Below are positions 1-8,953 of a stretch of DNA of 64,000 nt, piece by piece. A program made the position numbers and the translations under genes. Positions within the stretch are counted from its first letter, which is position 1. Each line of letters starts with the position of its first letter. Source of the stretch: Proteiniclasticum sp032054185 (GTDB taxonomy: Bacteria; Bacillota; Clostridia; Clostridiales; Clostridiaceae); contig NZ_DAMBTF010000009.1 of assembly GCF_032054185.1 (NCBI RefSeq), positions 1-64,000 on the forward strand. Direction: 5' to 3'. Under the pieces are notes generated by a model. That model worked only from the letters and a program-made list of their open reading frames with translations, did not search any database and was not told the origin of the DNA.

Positions 1-163
1 ATTTACGGACAGGCAACTCCATCAACTTTAAGTCATTTGAAATTAGCTAAAACATCAAACCGTTAATATTGTTGCTTGCATAAAAAAACCAGTTCATGAG
101 ATAATAATCAAATATAATAATCGACAGCACTTATTTATGTTATTCAACCTTTGGAGGTAAACC

Positions 164-688
164 ATGTCTAATACCCGTAAGATAACATACACTGCCCTAT
201 TCTTAGCTTTTAGTATCCTTCTCCCTCAGATTTTTCATCTGTTCGGAGGTACAGGTCCTGTATTTCTTCCCATGCATATTCCAGTTCTTATTGCTGGTCT
301 ATACCTTGGAGGCATACAGGGAGCCCTCATCGGTTTTCTTGCACCGATATTCAGCTCCATCTTTACCGGCATGCCGGTAGTTCCCATCCTCTACTTCATG
401 ATTGTGGAAGTTACGGTTTATGGATTTACGGCAGGATACTTCTATAAGAACAGAAAGCTGAATATCTATCTGTCTCTCATTCTTTCCATGGTTATCGGAA
501 GACTGTTCCTTGCACTTACCGTATTTTCACTGCAGCCTCTTTTGGGACTCAAACTCTCACCAGAAGGTTATTTCACCGGAGCACTCATTACAGGAATCCC
601 TGGAATGCTGATTCAGCTTATCTTCATACCCGTAGTGATCAGACTTCTTGAGAAGGCAGGTGGACATATTGTCAGAAACCATGCTTAA
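164..688 (+). CDS. ECF transporter S component (substrate unknown)
   Basis: Integral membrane protein of 174 residues with about five to six hydrophobic helices, matching the energy-coupling factor S-component family (PF12822-like). Such proteins bind a vitamin or small cofactor precursor and work with a shared EcfA/EcfA'/EcfT module in the cytoplasmic membrane. The sequence LPMHIPVLIAGLYLGG (about residues 35-50) followed by Gly/Ala-rich helices is typical. The ATG is preceded by a good GGAGG site (about 153-157). No ATPase or T component is in the window, so it would depend on a module encoded elsewhere. The DUF1893 gene overlaps its 3' end, suggesting an operon. Family is fairly sure, substrate cannot be read. 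Confidence 0.82.
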   Translation: MSNTRKITYTALFLAFSILLPQIFHLFGGTGPVFLPMHIPVLIAGLYLGGIQGALIGFLAPIFSSIFTGMPVVPILYFMIVEVTVYGFTAGYFYKNRKLNIYLSLILSMVIGRLFLALTVFSLQPLLGLKLSPEGYFTGALITGIPGMLIQLIFIPVVIRLLEKAGGHIVRNHA

Positions 689-1124
689 CCTTCTTGAAGA
701 AAAGAATGCTGCCTGTCTCATCTATAGTGGAGACAAGCTCCTTCATATCTCTGGCAGCATAGGGGTAAAGCCTCTACTGGAGTTTCTGGAGAAATATCCT
801 GAAGGATCAGGAGAGAAAGATCTTGTCCTCATCGACAAGGTCATCGGAAAAGCTGCTCTCCTTCTCTCTGTTCATCTTGGCATCAGGGTCATCTATACAC
901 CAGTGGCAAGCAAGGCAGCAGTTGAAGCTGCAAAGCTTCACCATGTTGAGCTTCATGCAGAATCTGTGGTTCCCTATATCATAAATAGACAGAAAAATGG
1001 TGTCTGTCCATTGGAACAGTCCGTTATGGAGACAAATGATCCAGTAGAAGCATTAGTGAATATCAGAGCCGCAATCAAAATACTCATGGCCACTAAAAAG
1101 GGCACAGAGCATAATTCGCTATAA
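669..1124 (+). CDS. DUF1893 family protein
   Basis: Soluble protein of about 150 residues resembling the DUF1893 family (PF08973), whose function is unknown. It shows an alternating beta/alpha pattern with the segments DKLLHISGSIGVKPLLEFL and DKVIGKAALLLSVHLG. The open frame extends upstream to TTG at 648 and GTG at 660, but the AAGGCAGG stretch at 653-660 lies about eight bases before a TTG at 669, which I take as the start; ATG at 681 is an alternative. It overlaps the ECF S-component gene by about 20 bases, implying translational coupling. A good terminator follows. The family's pairing with small-molecule uptake is a contextual hint only. Confidence 0.75.
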   Translation: MSETMLNLLEEKNAACLIYSGDKLLHISGSIGVKPLLEFLEKYPEGSGEKDLVLIDKVIGKAALLLSVHLGIRVIYTPVASKAAVEAAKLHHVELHAESVVPYIINRQKNGVCPLEQSVMETNDPVEALVNIRAAIKILMATKKGTEHNSL

Positions 1125-1129
1125 AGCAT

Positions 1130-1168
1130 AGAAGAAGCTTATCATCTAAGATAAACTTCTTCTTTTTC
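1130..1168 (+). terminator. Rho-independent terminator after DUF1893 gene
   Basis: A 14-base arm (1130-1143) pairs with 1150-1163 with one mismatch, loop of six, followed by TTTTT. It closes the ECF S/DUF1893 operon. Confidence 0.85.
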
Positions 1169-1247
1169 AGTATCTGAATAATCATCAAGGACTTGATCTA
1201 TAACTAAACGACAGAGCTTAATCACGCTTATCCTGCTTTATGTTGAT

Positions 1248-1292
1248 TCTTTTAAGTAATGCATGAGGGGCGTTCCATCACTACTTAAAAGA
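1248..1292 (-). terminator. Inverted repeat downstream of lipoprotein gene
   Basis: Arms 1248-1261 and 1279-1292 form a 14-bp stem with one G-U type pair just beyond the lipoprotein stop. There is no T-run on the minus strand, so it is a weak terminator or an mRNA-end stabilising hairpin. Confidence 0.45.
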
Positions 1293-1302
1293 TCAGATCT
1301 GC

Positions 1303-2004
1303 TTACTTTTTAAGATCGTATGTTTTAACAATCTGGTCAGGGATCTCTCCACTGGCTTCTTTGAATACCCAACCCGAACCTTCCAGTTTACTGATATCCA
1401 GTCCTGCATCCATCAGGGGTTTCGCATCAAGAACAAAGACCATATCGGAATCATTTAATCCGAGTTCTTCCGTCCAGATCACTTCATTTGTACCCCCAAG
1501 ATTAAGCACATAATGCTGCTGGTCTTCATGATACATTAAATTGTCTGTATCTTCAGCCAGAAGATTTTTCATGGATTCGTCAGAATCCTTGCCTGTTTTC
1601 TTGGTGTCAGCGATATCATATGGCAATATCAGTAGCGCGGGCTGTTCCATACCCATATCATCTTTACCGGCCTCTTGGACTATCCAGACATTCTTATCCA
1701 GTTTTTCTACATCCAGTCCTGCATTGATCAGTGGTTCCGCTTGAACGACCATGGCAAAGTCAGCTTTATTTGCCGACATATCCTGGCTCCACTCAAACTT
1801 TTCACCTGGTTCTACTTCAAATCCCCAATGCTGCAGGGAATCATGGAACCCTTTCTTTTCCGGATATGACTTAACAATTTCATTGAAGGCACTTATTCCC
1901 GAATCTGTTATATTTTCCTCTGCATTTTTGGTGCCACATGCAGATAGAGAAATAACAATCACGGATGACAGGGCAACGGTTAACATAAGCTTTAAACTAT
2001 TCAT
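1303..2004 (-). CDS. Lipoprotein with an internal tandem domain duplication
   Basis: A 233-residue exported lipoprotein: N-terminal basic/hydrophobic signal and a lipobox LSAC (Cys about residue 23) for diacylglyceryl anchoring. Two homologous units are visible: FEWSQDMSANKADFAMVVQA...LINAGLDVEKL (about residues 70-110) and VIWTEELGLNDSDMVFVLDA...LMDAGLDISKL (about 175-220), both ending in a W-V-x-x-E-A strand. I recognise no named family. RBS AAAGGAG lies just before the ATG. It is a single-gene unit followed by an inverted repeat. Function unknown; an extracytoplasmic binding or sensing role is only inferred from the anchor. Confidence 0.8.
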   Translation of the reverse strand: MNSLKLMLTVALSSVIVISLSACGTKNAEENITDSGISAFNEIVKSYPEKKGFHDSLQHWGFEVEPGEKFEWSQDMSANKADFAMVVQAEPLINAGLDVEKLDKNVWIVQEAGKDDMGMEQPALLILPYDIADTKKTGKDSDESMKNLLAEDTDNLMYHEDQQHYVLNLGGTNEVIWTEELGLNDSDMVFVLDAKPLMDAGLDISKLEGSGWVFKEASGEIPDQIVKTYDLKK

Positions 2005-2180
2005 TACTATTCTCCTTTGGTGTTTTATTCACTTCTATAAAATACTAAAACATTGTGGAGAACTTAAGGAGATGATCAGGTTGCTCGACGGTTCTGAAAA
2101 GCATTTATGCTTGCACTGATTTCAAACAGAAACCAGAATCATTTCATGGAATTCATTACTGGAACCTTGTCCTTCAAGAT

Positions 2181-2226
2181 TTAACAAAAATAATCCTTCA
2201 GCACATGAAAATGCTGAAGGATTATT
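2181..2226 (-). terminator. Strong terminator after aldo/keto reductase gene
   Basis: Perfect 15-bp stem (2189-2203 with 2212-2226) and, read on the minus strand, a T-rich tail (complement of the A-run at 2186-2190). The 306 bases between the lipoprotein start and the reductase stop hold this hairpin and the lipoprotein promoter region, no other gene. Confidence 0.85.
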
Positions 2227-2310
2227 CGGTGTCTACCGGTTATTTCTTCGATAAGTTTTCTCTGCAGAAAAACATCTGCTCTTCGAAAAAACTGATTCTG
2301 CTATAGAGGA

Positions 2311-3429
2311 TCAGGCAAGCGCAAGCGCCACCTTCTTCAGATCATCTATAATCGTAATGAACTGAGGACACTGAGGCTCACATTGGCCACATTCCTGGCA
2401 CATGGATGCTCTCTTTGATTCATCCATGTTATGGTAGTTCTTTCTTGCCCCTTCATAATCTTCATAAATGGCACCGTTGTTCCAGATTTTGAAGTTTCCT
2501 GGGATATTCACCCCGAAAGGACATGGCATACAGTATCCGCAGGCGGTGCATTCATTCATCTGTCTGCTTCTATAGATCTTCGTCACCTTCTCCACCGCTT
2601 CACTCTCTAGAGGACTTAGAGACTGATAATCGCTAAAGGTGCGCAGATTATCATCAAGCTGACTCATCTCCGTCATACCAGAAAGAATGACCTTAACGTT
2701 CGGAAGTGAAGCGACATATCGGAAAGCCCATGATGCAACAGATCTGTCAGGACTTACTTCATGGAAGATATCTTCCATGACTTCTGGAAGCTTTGCAAGC
2801 GCTCCCCCCTTTACAGGTTCCATGATGACAACAGGTACACCCATCTTTTCCGCAAGATCATATCCCTTCATGCCCTGCTGGATGACTGTATCCACATAGT
2901 TAAGCTGAATCTGGCAGAAATCCCAGTCTCTATAAGTGAGGATTTCCTCGAATACCGGATATTCATCATGGAAGGAAAATCCGATATAGCTGATCTTTCC
3001 TTCATCGCGAAGTTTTTCCACCTCACGAATCATATCCAGTCTTTTGATGTCCTCCCAGCGATCTTTACTCAGCGCATGGAAAAGGTAGAAATCAACTCTA
3101 TCCATCTGAAGTCGTCTCAGCTGCTCCTCAAAATATACTCTGACATCAGAAGTCTCCTTAATGAGCCATACTGGAAGCTTTGTCGCAAGGTAGAAGCTGT
3201 CTCTGTCATATTTTGCAAGAGCTTTCCCTACAAACTTCTCACTCTGCTGATCATGATAAGGGTATGCTGTATCGATATAGGTGACTCCACTGGCCATTGC
3301 ATGATCAAGAAGTGCCTGTGATTTCTCCTCATCTATACTCTTGTCCTCATTCATGGGAAATCTCATGCAGCCATATCCCAGTATTGACGGTGATATCCCC
3401 AGTTTTTCAAATCTTCTCTTTTCCATCAT
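2311..3429 (-). CDS. Aldo/keto reductase with C-terminal 4Fe-4S ferredoxin-like domain
   Basis: NAD(P)H-dependent aldo/keto reductase TIM barrel (about residues 1-285) joined to a ferredoxin-like tail. The barrel shows the AKR tetrad: Asp and Tyr in YIDTAYPYH, Lys in ATKLP, His in FHALS. The tail has CTACGYCMPC and CQECGQCEPQCPQ, enough cysteines for [4Fe-4S] clusters, as in the common clostridial 370-380 residue AKR-ferredoxin proteins (372 here). RBS AAGGGGG precedes two adjacent ATG codons; either could start. Monocistronic with a strong terminator. Physiological substrate is unknown; electron exchange with ferredoxin-type partners is inferred from the clusters. Confidence 0.9.
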   Translation of the reverse strand: MMEKRRFEKLGISPSILGYGCMRFPMNEDKSIDEEKSQALLDHAMASGVTYIDTAYPYHDQQSEKFVGKALAKYDRDSFYLATKLPVWLIKETSDVRVYFEEQLRRLQMDRVDFYLFHALSKDRWEDIKRLDMIREVEKLRDEGKISYIGFSFHDEYPVFEEILTYRDWDFCQIQLNYVDTVIQQGMKGYDLAEKMGVPVVIMEPVKGGALAKLPEVMEDIFHEVSPDRSVASWAFRYVASLPNVKVILSGMTEMSQLDDNLRTFSDYQSLSPLESEAVEKVTKIYRSRQMNECTACGYCMPCPFGVNIPGNFKIWNNGAIYEDYEGARKNYHNMDESKRASMCQECGQCEPQCPQFITIIDDLKKVALALA

Positions 3430-3963
3430 GTTCCCCCTTGTTTTTAAGTGTCACAAAATCAGTATATGCTGCCATTAAAATATTCATGACTGATTTTTGA
3501 CATAGAACTTCTTCTCTTGTTATCTATTTTACCATAGCCAGTAAGTTCTTTGTCATGACATGTTTTAAAGCATGGGATTTATCATGAGTTTACAGTAATC
3601 AAGCAAAAATTTTAAATCCTACCGGAAATAATAGAAACCTTCCATAGTCGTCAGATTGAAGTCCGATCTGCCCTATGGTAATCCCTGAGTATCTGCTTTG
3701 TGAAAGGCTCTTTAATGATGCTTTTCTAATTGATCCAATGAAAAGCAGAAATCACACCCTACATAATATAAACAATTAGAGGGTGTGATCTGTTACACAA
3801 GATATTAAATAAATTTGCTGAATCTGTGAAGAATATTATGTGATGATCAGAAGAACATCAATTTGCCTGTCATAAGCTTCGAGGAAAAAGCTCTTTTTGT
3901 CATGATTCACATTCATTTAAACGGTTTTGTTTTCATCCCCTGCTTCTTTCTATATAGCAATGC
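3430..3963. other. Long intergenic region between two leftward genes
   Basis: 534 bases with no convincing ORF on either strand. It should contain the promoter of the aldo/keto reductase and the 3' end of the PucR gene transcript. A 10-bp stem (3751-3760 with 3780-3789, loop 19) with a T-rich minus-strand flank may terminate the PucR gene. Confidence 0.5.
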
Positions 3964-5556
3964 CTAAACTGCTACCCTGCAGTACTTCTCCACTTTAAAT
4001 CCGTAGCTGAGCCTGAAAATATCTTCATTTCTCGACAGATCCAGTCCAGTCAACTCAATGATCTTATTGATTCTGTAGGAAAGACTGTTTCTGTGTATGG
4101 ACAGCGCTTCTGCCGTTTTGACCATTTGAGACTGGTGCTCCACTAAAACCTGAAGGGTTTTATAGAGTTCTCCATTATGGATCTGATCGTATTTTCTAAG
4201 AATATTCAAGGCAGGATGAGCATACTGCAGAAGATCTTTCTCGTTAAGATTGCTGAGCATAATGTAGAAACTGTAATCAGAGAAATACATTATCTCTTTT
4301 TCAATCTGAAGTCTTTTTGAGATCTTATAAAGCTGAGCGCTTTGCCCATAAGCATCCTTTAACGCCATAATATCCGTGCACGGACTGCTCATGCCCATGT
4401 GGATGACACCTTGCTGGAAAAGACCAAGAAGTCTTCTCTCTTCCTCCGAAGTAAGCCTTCCATCTTGAGAAAGCCTGCAGATGACAAGTAGATTCCCTTG
4501 TTCTTCCAGACAGAAGGCACCAGGGAGAATATACTTAATCTGCTCCTTCAAGAATGTTGTGGCTTGAATACTGTTTAAGTATTCATTTGTCTTCATCATC
4601 AAGCAGCTCATCTTTTCAGGAAGTTCAATCTGATTGATTTTGAACCTGATCTTAATGAGTTCTTCATCTCCCCCATGGATCAGTTCATGAATCAGATTTT
4701 CTTCCTGAGATCCAAATACCCCCTTATGCTCTTTTGTCCGAAGAAGAACCTCACACACTGAGCTGCCCACCATTGGAAGATACTCTTCAATTAAGGCATT
4801 CTCGATTTCTCTTTTCTTCAGCATAATGACGTAGCCGACAAGTCGGTCCTTGTGGAAAATTTTACTGCATGACTTTACATAGGCAGAAAAACTGCAGTTC
4901 ACCTCATAGACATCGGAGTTATGAGGGAAAGGTCTGATCTGGTCTATCTTGTGTACTTCTTTGATAAACTCATAGGAGCAGTAACCCCTCCTGATATTCG
5001 CTTTCCATATGTCATCATCAATATCTTCCATGGAGGATACGTCAAGAATTTTAAACCCGGCATCAATAATAATGACTGGATTTTCAAGTGTCTTTTCCGA
5101 AACCTTTAGTATGCTCTTAAGATCAGCCCCTCTCATGGCAAGAGCCATAAGCTCAGTCACCTGATAACTGGTCTTAAGTTTTTTCTGCATAATATTATTC
5201 ACTGCCTGAAGCGCTTTCAAAGTGTGCTCTTCTCGTATCAGGGCATAGTTTGATATCATGCCGTTCTCCAGTGAATACGCCAAATGTCTGCTAACGGATT
5301 CATCCTCAAAATCTCTCTCTTTTATTCCGATAATGGCAGACAGGCCAGCCCCTTTCTCAGGGCTGTCCGCTTCGGCTTTAATCCATGATATGATCTCCTC
5401 TATATTTCCAATATAGAGCTTTTTCCTGATATTTTGAGCTCCATTCTCAAAAAGACAAATCTCACTGATTTCATCCTCTACTGTAATTTCTGATCTTAAA
5501 ATCTCCAGTCTGTTTTCCTGCTTAAGTACCCTTAAGACGCTTCTGAAATCCATCAC
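3964..5556 (-). CDS. PucR-family transcriptional regulator
   Basis: 530-residue regulator with a C-terminal PucR/CdaR-type helix-turn-helix (HTH_30): VKTAEALSIHRNSLSYRINKI near residues 482-502. The centre has the GGDEF-related region seen in this family (around HMGMSSPCTDIMALKDAY), and residues 1-250 are a long alpha/beta sensory part. It is transcribed divergently from the reductase/dehydrogenase pair starting at 5856, so it is very likely their activator and ligand sensor. A near-consensus promoter for it lies in the shared intergenic region. The start ATG follows GAAAGAGGGGAAAG. Ligand unknown. Confidence 0.88.
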   Translation of the reverse strand: MMDFRSVLRVLKQENRLEILRSEITVEDEISEICLFENGAQNIRKKLYIGNIEEIISWIKAEADSPEKGAGLSAIIGIKERDFEDESVSRHLAYSLENGMISNYALIREEHTLKALQAVNNIMQKKLKTSYQVTELMALAMRGADLKSILKVSEKTLENPVIIIDAGFKILDVSSMEDIDDDIWKANIRRGYCSYEFIKEVHKIDQIRPFPHNSDVYEVNCSFSAYVKSCSKIFHKDRLVGYVIMLKKREIENALIEEYLPMVGSSVCEVLLRTKEHKGVFGSQEENLIHELIHGGDEELIKIRFKINQIELPEKMSCLMMKTNEYLNSIQATTFLKEQIKYILPGAFCLEEQGNLLVICRLSQDGRLTSEEERRLLGLFQQGVIHMGMSSPCTDIMALKDAYGQSAQLYKISKRLQIEKEIMYFSDYSFYIMLSNLNEKDLLQYAHPALNILRKYDQIHNGELYKTLQVLVEHQSQMVKTAEALSIHRNSLSYRINKIIELTGLDLSRNEDIFRLSYGFKVEKYCRVAV

Positions 5557-5673
5557 TTTCCCCTCTTTCCATTATACAGATTCTTATATTGACACCACTT
5601 GGGCAAGACGCACAAATACTCCTCTGATATTCATGCACTCCTCATCTATCGCCTTCTGAATTCATTTGTTATT

Positions 5674-5702
5674 ATTATAACAGACTCTTCATGAATTGTC
5701 AT
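5674..5702 (-). promoter_or_regulatory. Sigma-A type promoter for the PucR gene
   Basis: On the minus strand ATGACA (-35, plus coordinates 5697-5702), 17-base spacer, TATAAT (-10, 5674-5679). About 115 bases upstream of the ATG. The rest of 5557-5855 is A+T-rich and must also contain the divergent promoter for the reductase operon. Confidence 0.75.
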
Positions 5703-5855
5703 AAATCTACATATCGCTTCAATGCCTGAACTTTTGAATCCTGAGTAAAAACTGAAAAATATATGCTGAGTACAATGATTTTTCAAGTCTTTAAAATCAG
5801 GGTTTTGTTCAAAATGCCAAAATATATTTTATGAATATCTTAAGAGGAGATTGTT

Positions 5856-7799
5856 ATGAAATACGAAAAGTTATTTGAAAGAGGTAGAATCGGAAAACTT
5901 AACCTGAAAAACCGTGTGGTTATGCCTGCCATCGGCGTTAACCTTGCCAATTCCCAAGGAGAAGCTACAGATGTGATCACCAGGTACTACGAAGAAAGAG
6001 CCAAAGGTGGAGTTGGTCTGATCATCACGGAGATTGCTCGTATTGATGATGAATATGGTGTCGGTACACCGAATCAGCTTTCAGTCACTGAAGGGCGTCA
6101 TATTCCCCATTTGGAGAGAATGATTGAAACCATTCAGAAGCATGGCACAAAAGTGTTTATTCAGCTTCATCACCCCGGCAGAGAAACCAAAAGCAGTCTC
6201 ATAGGCGGAAAACAGATTGTTGCGCCTTCTGCCATCATGTGCAAGGTGACTCAGGAAATGCCGCGTGCCCTGACCACAGAAGAGTGTGAGGGCCTTGTGA
6301 AGAGCTTCATCAAAGGTGCAGTCATCTCCAAAACTGCCGGTGCAGACGGAGTAGAGATTCATGCCGCTCATGGTTACCTTCTTAATCAGTTTATCTCCCC
6401 TTACACCAACATCAGGACAGATAAATATGGTGGAAGTTTCCAGAACAGATTAAGAATTCTTTCAGAGATCATAACTGGAATCAAATACATGTGTGGAGCG
6501 GACTTTCCTGTTTCAGTAAGGATCAGCGCTGATGAATTCGTTGAGGGCGGCTTAAAGCTTCCTGAGTCGGTCAAGATCGCCAGAACCTTAGAGAGCCTGG
6601 GCATAGATGCAATCAATGTCAGCAGTGGAACCTACGAAAGTGCCACCACCATCATTGAGCCTGGATCCTATCCACAGGGATGGAAAAAGCATTTGGCTAC
6701 AGAGATCCGCAAAAATGTTAAGATCCCTGTCATCGCAGTAAACAATATTAAAGACCCTCAAACTGCTGAGCAGCTTTTAAATGATGGTGTCTGCGACTTT
6801 GTTGGAGTGGCTCGTGGTCATCTGGCTGACCCCAACTGGGTAAATAAAGCAAGAGACGGAAAAAGCGATCAGATCAGAAAATGTATCGGCTGCCTAAACT
6901 GTTTTGCCGAGCTCAATCAGGGAAGACACATGAAGTGTGCGGTTAATGCCAGAGTAGGGCGGGAAATCGAATTTTCAGACCCTAATATAGATGGAGAAGG
7001 AAAGACTGTTGTGGTAATCGGTGGTGGACCTGCCGGGATGCAGGCTGCCTTACTTCTTGATCAGAGAAAGTACAGAACCATCCTCATTGATGAGAGAGAG
7101 AAACTTGGCGGAACGCTCAATGTAGCTGACAAGGCCCCCATCAAGGAGAAAGTGGCTGACATGAATAACGGAATGATCCGTGAGATTGAAGAGAGCGGCG
7201 TTGATGTGAGAATGAATACGAAGGCTACAGTAGAAATGGTGAAGGAACTGAATCCTGATGGCATTTTCGTTGCAGTAGGTGCCACGCCTGCCATTCCACC
7301 TATCCCAGGAATTCAAGGGAAAAATGTCATGCTTGCAGAAGATGTACTCACCGGGAAGTCCGTGGCCACAGGCAGAGTTGCCGTAATCGGTTCAGGACTT
7401 ACAGGTCTTGAGACCGCAGAGCTTCTTGCTGACAAGGGTCATCCCATTACCCTTGTGGAGATGCAGAAAAACATCGGCCCTGGCATTAACCGCACCATTT
7501 TAGTGGACTTGATGATGAGATTCCAGAAACATGAACCTGTAATTATTCCCAATCATCGCCTGATGGGGATATCAGAAAACGGCATCACCATTATGAATCA
7601 GATGAACAATCAGGTTATGCAGATAGAGGCGGATACCGTCGTTCTTGCCCTAGGAGTAGCACCAAGGCGCTCTATGGTGAATGAGTTCTTGGACGCATTC
7701 GAGAATATCCGGGTCATCGGCGATGCAGAGAAAGCTGGGCGTATTCAGGAAGCCATTAAAGAAGGATACAGCCAGGCCTTTGCTTTCACCACTAAGTAA
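5856..7799 (+). CDS. NADH:flavin oxidoreductase (old yellow enzyme / 2,4-dienoyl-CoA reductase type)
   Basis: 647 residues in the FadH/BaiCD/BaiH arrangement: N-terminal OYE TIM barrel binding FMN (residues 1-330, with AHGYLLNQFISP and YGGSFQNR), a 4Fe-4S loop beginning CIGCLNC (about 346-352) with a later Cys, then an FAD/NAD(P)-binding half starting VVVIGGGPAGMQAALL (about 388) and a second dinucleotide fold VAVIGSGLTGLETAELL. Electrons flow from NAD(P)H via FAD and the cluster to FMN, which reduces an activated C=C bond. It forms an operon with the SDR 17 bases downstream and faces the PucR regulator. Enoyl-CoA, enoate, steroid or bile-acid substrates are all possible; none can be chosen. 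RBS AAGAGGAG. Confidence 0.92.
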   Translation: MKYEKLFERGRIGKLNLKNRVVMPAIGVNLANSQGEATDVITRYYEERAKGGVGLIITEIARIDDEYGVGTPNQLSVTEGRHIPHLERMIETIQKHGTKVFIQLHHPGRETKSSLIGGKQIVAPSAIMCKVTQEMPRALTTEECEGLVKSFIKGAVISKTAGADGVEIHAAHGYLLNQFISPYTNIRTDKYGGSFQNRLRILSEIITGIKYMCGADFPVSVRISADEFVEGGLKLPESVKIARTLESLGIDAINVSSGTYESATTIIEPGSYPQGWKKHLATEIRKNVKIPVIAVNNIKDPQTAEQLLNDGVCDFVGVARGHLADPNWVNKARDGKSDQIRKCIGCLNCFAELNQGRHMKCAVNARVGREIEFSDPNIDGEGKTVVVIGGGPAGMQAALLLDQRKYRTILIDEREKLGGTLNVADKAPIKEKVADMNNGMIREIEESGVDVRMNTKATVEMVKELNPDGIFVAVGATPAIPPIPGIQGKNVMLAEDVLTGKSVATGRVAVIGSGLTGLETAELLADKGHPITLVEMQKNIGPGINRTILVDLMMRFQKHEPVIIPNHRLMGISENGITIMNQMNNQVMQIEADTVVLALGVAPRRSMVNEFLDAFENIRVIGDAEKAGRIQEAIKEGYSQAFAFTTK

Positions 7800-7816
7800 G
7801 AAGGGGGATTTTTACC

Positions 7817-8671
7817 ATGAAAGATTTTAAAAATAAGGTTGCCGTTATTACCGGAGCAGGTAATGGATTCGGATTTGAAATTGCCAAAGAATGTGCAAGC
7901 CGGGAAATGAAACTGGTTCTTGCTGACATTGATGAAGAAAGTTTAACCGCTGCTGTGTCCTATTTTAAACATAAGGGTGCTGAGGTTACCGGTGTCCACT
8001 GTGACGTCACCCTCGACAGTGAAATCGGGAAAATGGTGGATACCGCTATGAACACCTATGGAAGCATTGATTTTCTTGTCAATAATGCTGGTGTCGCCAT
8101 CTCAGGTCCCGTATGGGAGCTCCCTCTTCAAGACTGGGACTGGATTGTGGGTGCAAATCTCATGAGTCAGATTTACGCCATGAAACGGGTTATCCCCATC
8201 ATGCTTAAGCAGGGTTCTGAGTGTCATATCCTGAATGTGGCATCCATTGCAGGACTGATCACAACAAACGGCATGCCCGCTTATCACACTACAAAGCATG
8301 CAAGTGTGGCGCTAAGTGAGAGTACAAGCTTTGATCTTCAAGCCATAAATGCCAATATCCAGATGTCCGTATTTTGTCCCGGATTTGTTCAGACAGACCT
8401 TCATCATCATGAGAACCATCGTCCTGAAAGATTCTCGGACAAGAGCGATCCATACTACAGTTCTCCTCAATATGCGGCAGGACTTAAGAGAGCCGAGTTT
8501 GTCATCACAACAGGAATGCCCATTGACAGCATAGGCATGAGTGTGATGAACGGCATCGAAGAAAATCAGTTCTACATCCTGACTCACCCGATCTATAACA
8601 CCCTGGTAGGTAGACGAGTGAAGGACATCCTTGAGGGAAGAGGTCCTGATCTTAAGGTGCTAAGGGGCTAG
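7817..8671 (+). CDS. Short-chain dehydrogenase/reductase (SDR)
   Basis: 284-residue classical SDR: cofactor motif TGAGNGFG (residues 13-20), Asp after beta-2 (LVLADIDEE) hinting at NAD(H) preference, NNAG at about residue 90, catalytic Ser in NVASIAG and YHTTK with the catalytic Tyr/Lys. It presumably interconverts an alcohol and ketone on the same substrate as the upstream OYE-type reductase, since they are 17 bases apart and share the terminator at 8777. The C-terminal part (HHHENHRPERF onward) is longer than in FabG, arguing against a fatty-acid synthesis role. RBS GAAGGGGGA. Confidence 0.9.
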   Translation: MKDFKNKVAVITGAGNGFGFEIAKECASREMKLVLADIDEESLTAAVSYFKHKGAEVTGVHCDVTLDSEIGKMVDTAMNTYGSIDFLVNNAGVAISGPVWELPLQDWDWIVGANLMSQIYAMKRVIPIMLKQGSECHILNVASIAGLITTNGMPAYHTTKHASVALSESTSFDLQAINANIQMSVFCPGFVQTDLHHHENHRPERFSDKSDPYYSSPQYAAGLKRAEFVITTGMPIDSIGMSVMNGIEENQFYILTHPIYNTLVGRRVKDILEGRGPDLKVLRG

Positions 8672-8776
8672 TCTCTTCAGTCTATGCTTCAAACTGACCA
8701 GGCTTCTGGCCAATGAGACTAAATCTTCTTCTAAACTCCATGTTTTTCAGTATATCCAAAAAAACCCATTTATTCT

Positions 8777-8813
8777 AAAAGGCGCCGACTCCATCTGGAG
8801 ACGCCGCCTTTTC
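8777..8813 (+). terminator. Terminator after OYE-SDR operon
   Basis: AAAAGGCG and CGCCTTTT outer arms with an inner CTCCA/TGGAG stem and a T-rich flank on both strands, about 105 bases after the SDR stop. Confidence 0.75.
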
Positions 8814-8889
8814 ATTTGGCTCTGTATGAAAGTAGTGTTGAATAAAGGTAGAGTAGGTCGGAGGAATTTCTTCCTCCTTCCCCTCATCA

Positions 8890-8920
8890 AACCGTGCATG
8901 CGGTTTTCCCGCACACGGCT
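8890..8920 (-). ncRNA. Group II intron domain V
   Basis: The minus strand starts with the catalytic triad AGC followed by a stem-GAAA loop-stem (AGCCGTGTGCGG / CCGCATGCACGGTT arms) with the small internal bulge typical of domain V. Domain VI (GGAGGAA / TTCCTCC stem) follows before the 3' splice motif. The catalytic core therefore still looks intact. Confidence 0.8.
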
Positions 8921-8953
8921 TTCCGATGTTCTTCTTCCATGCGCATCATAACG

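Noticed and set aside
1..160. Vitamin riboswitch before the ECF S component
   Set aside because: Only about 150 bases are visible, without conserved riboswitch motifs.
7817..8671. FabG annotation for the SDR
   Set aside because: Length, the extended C-terminus and OYE neighbour do not fit fatty-acid synthesis.
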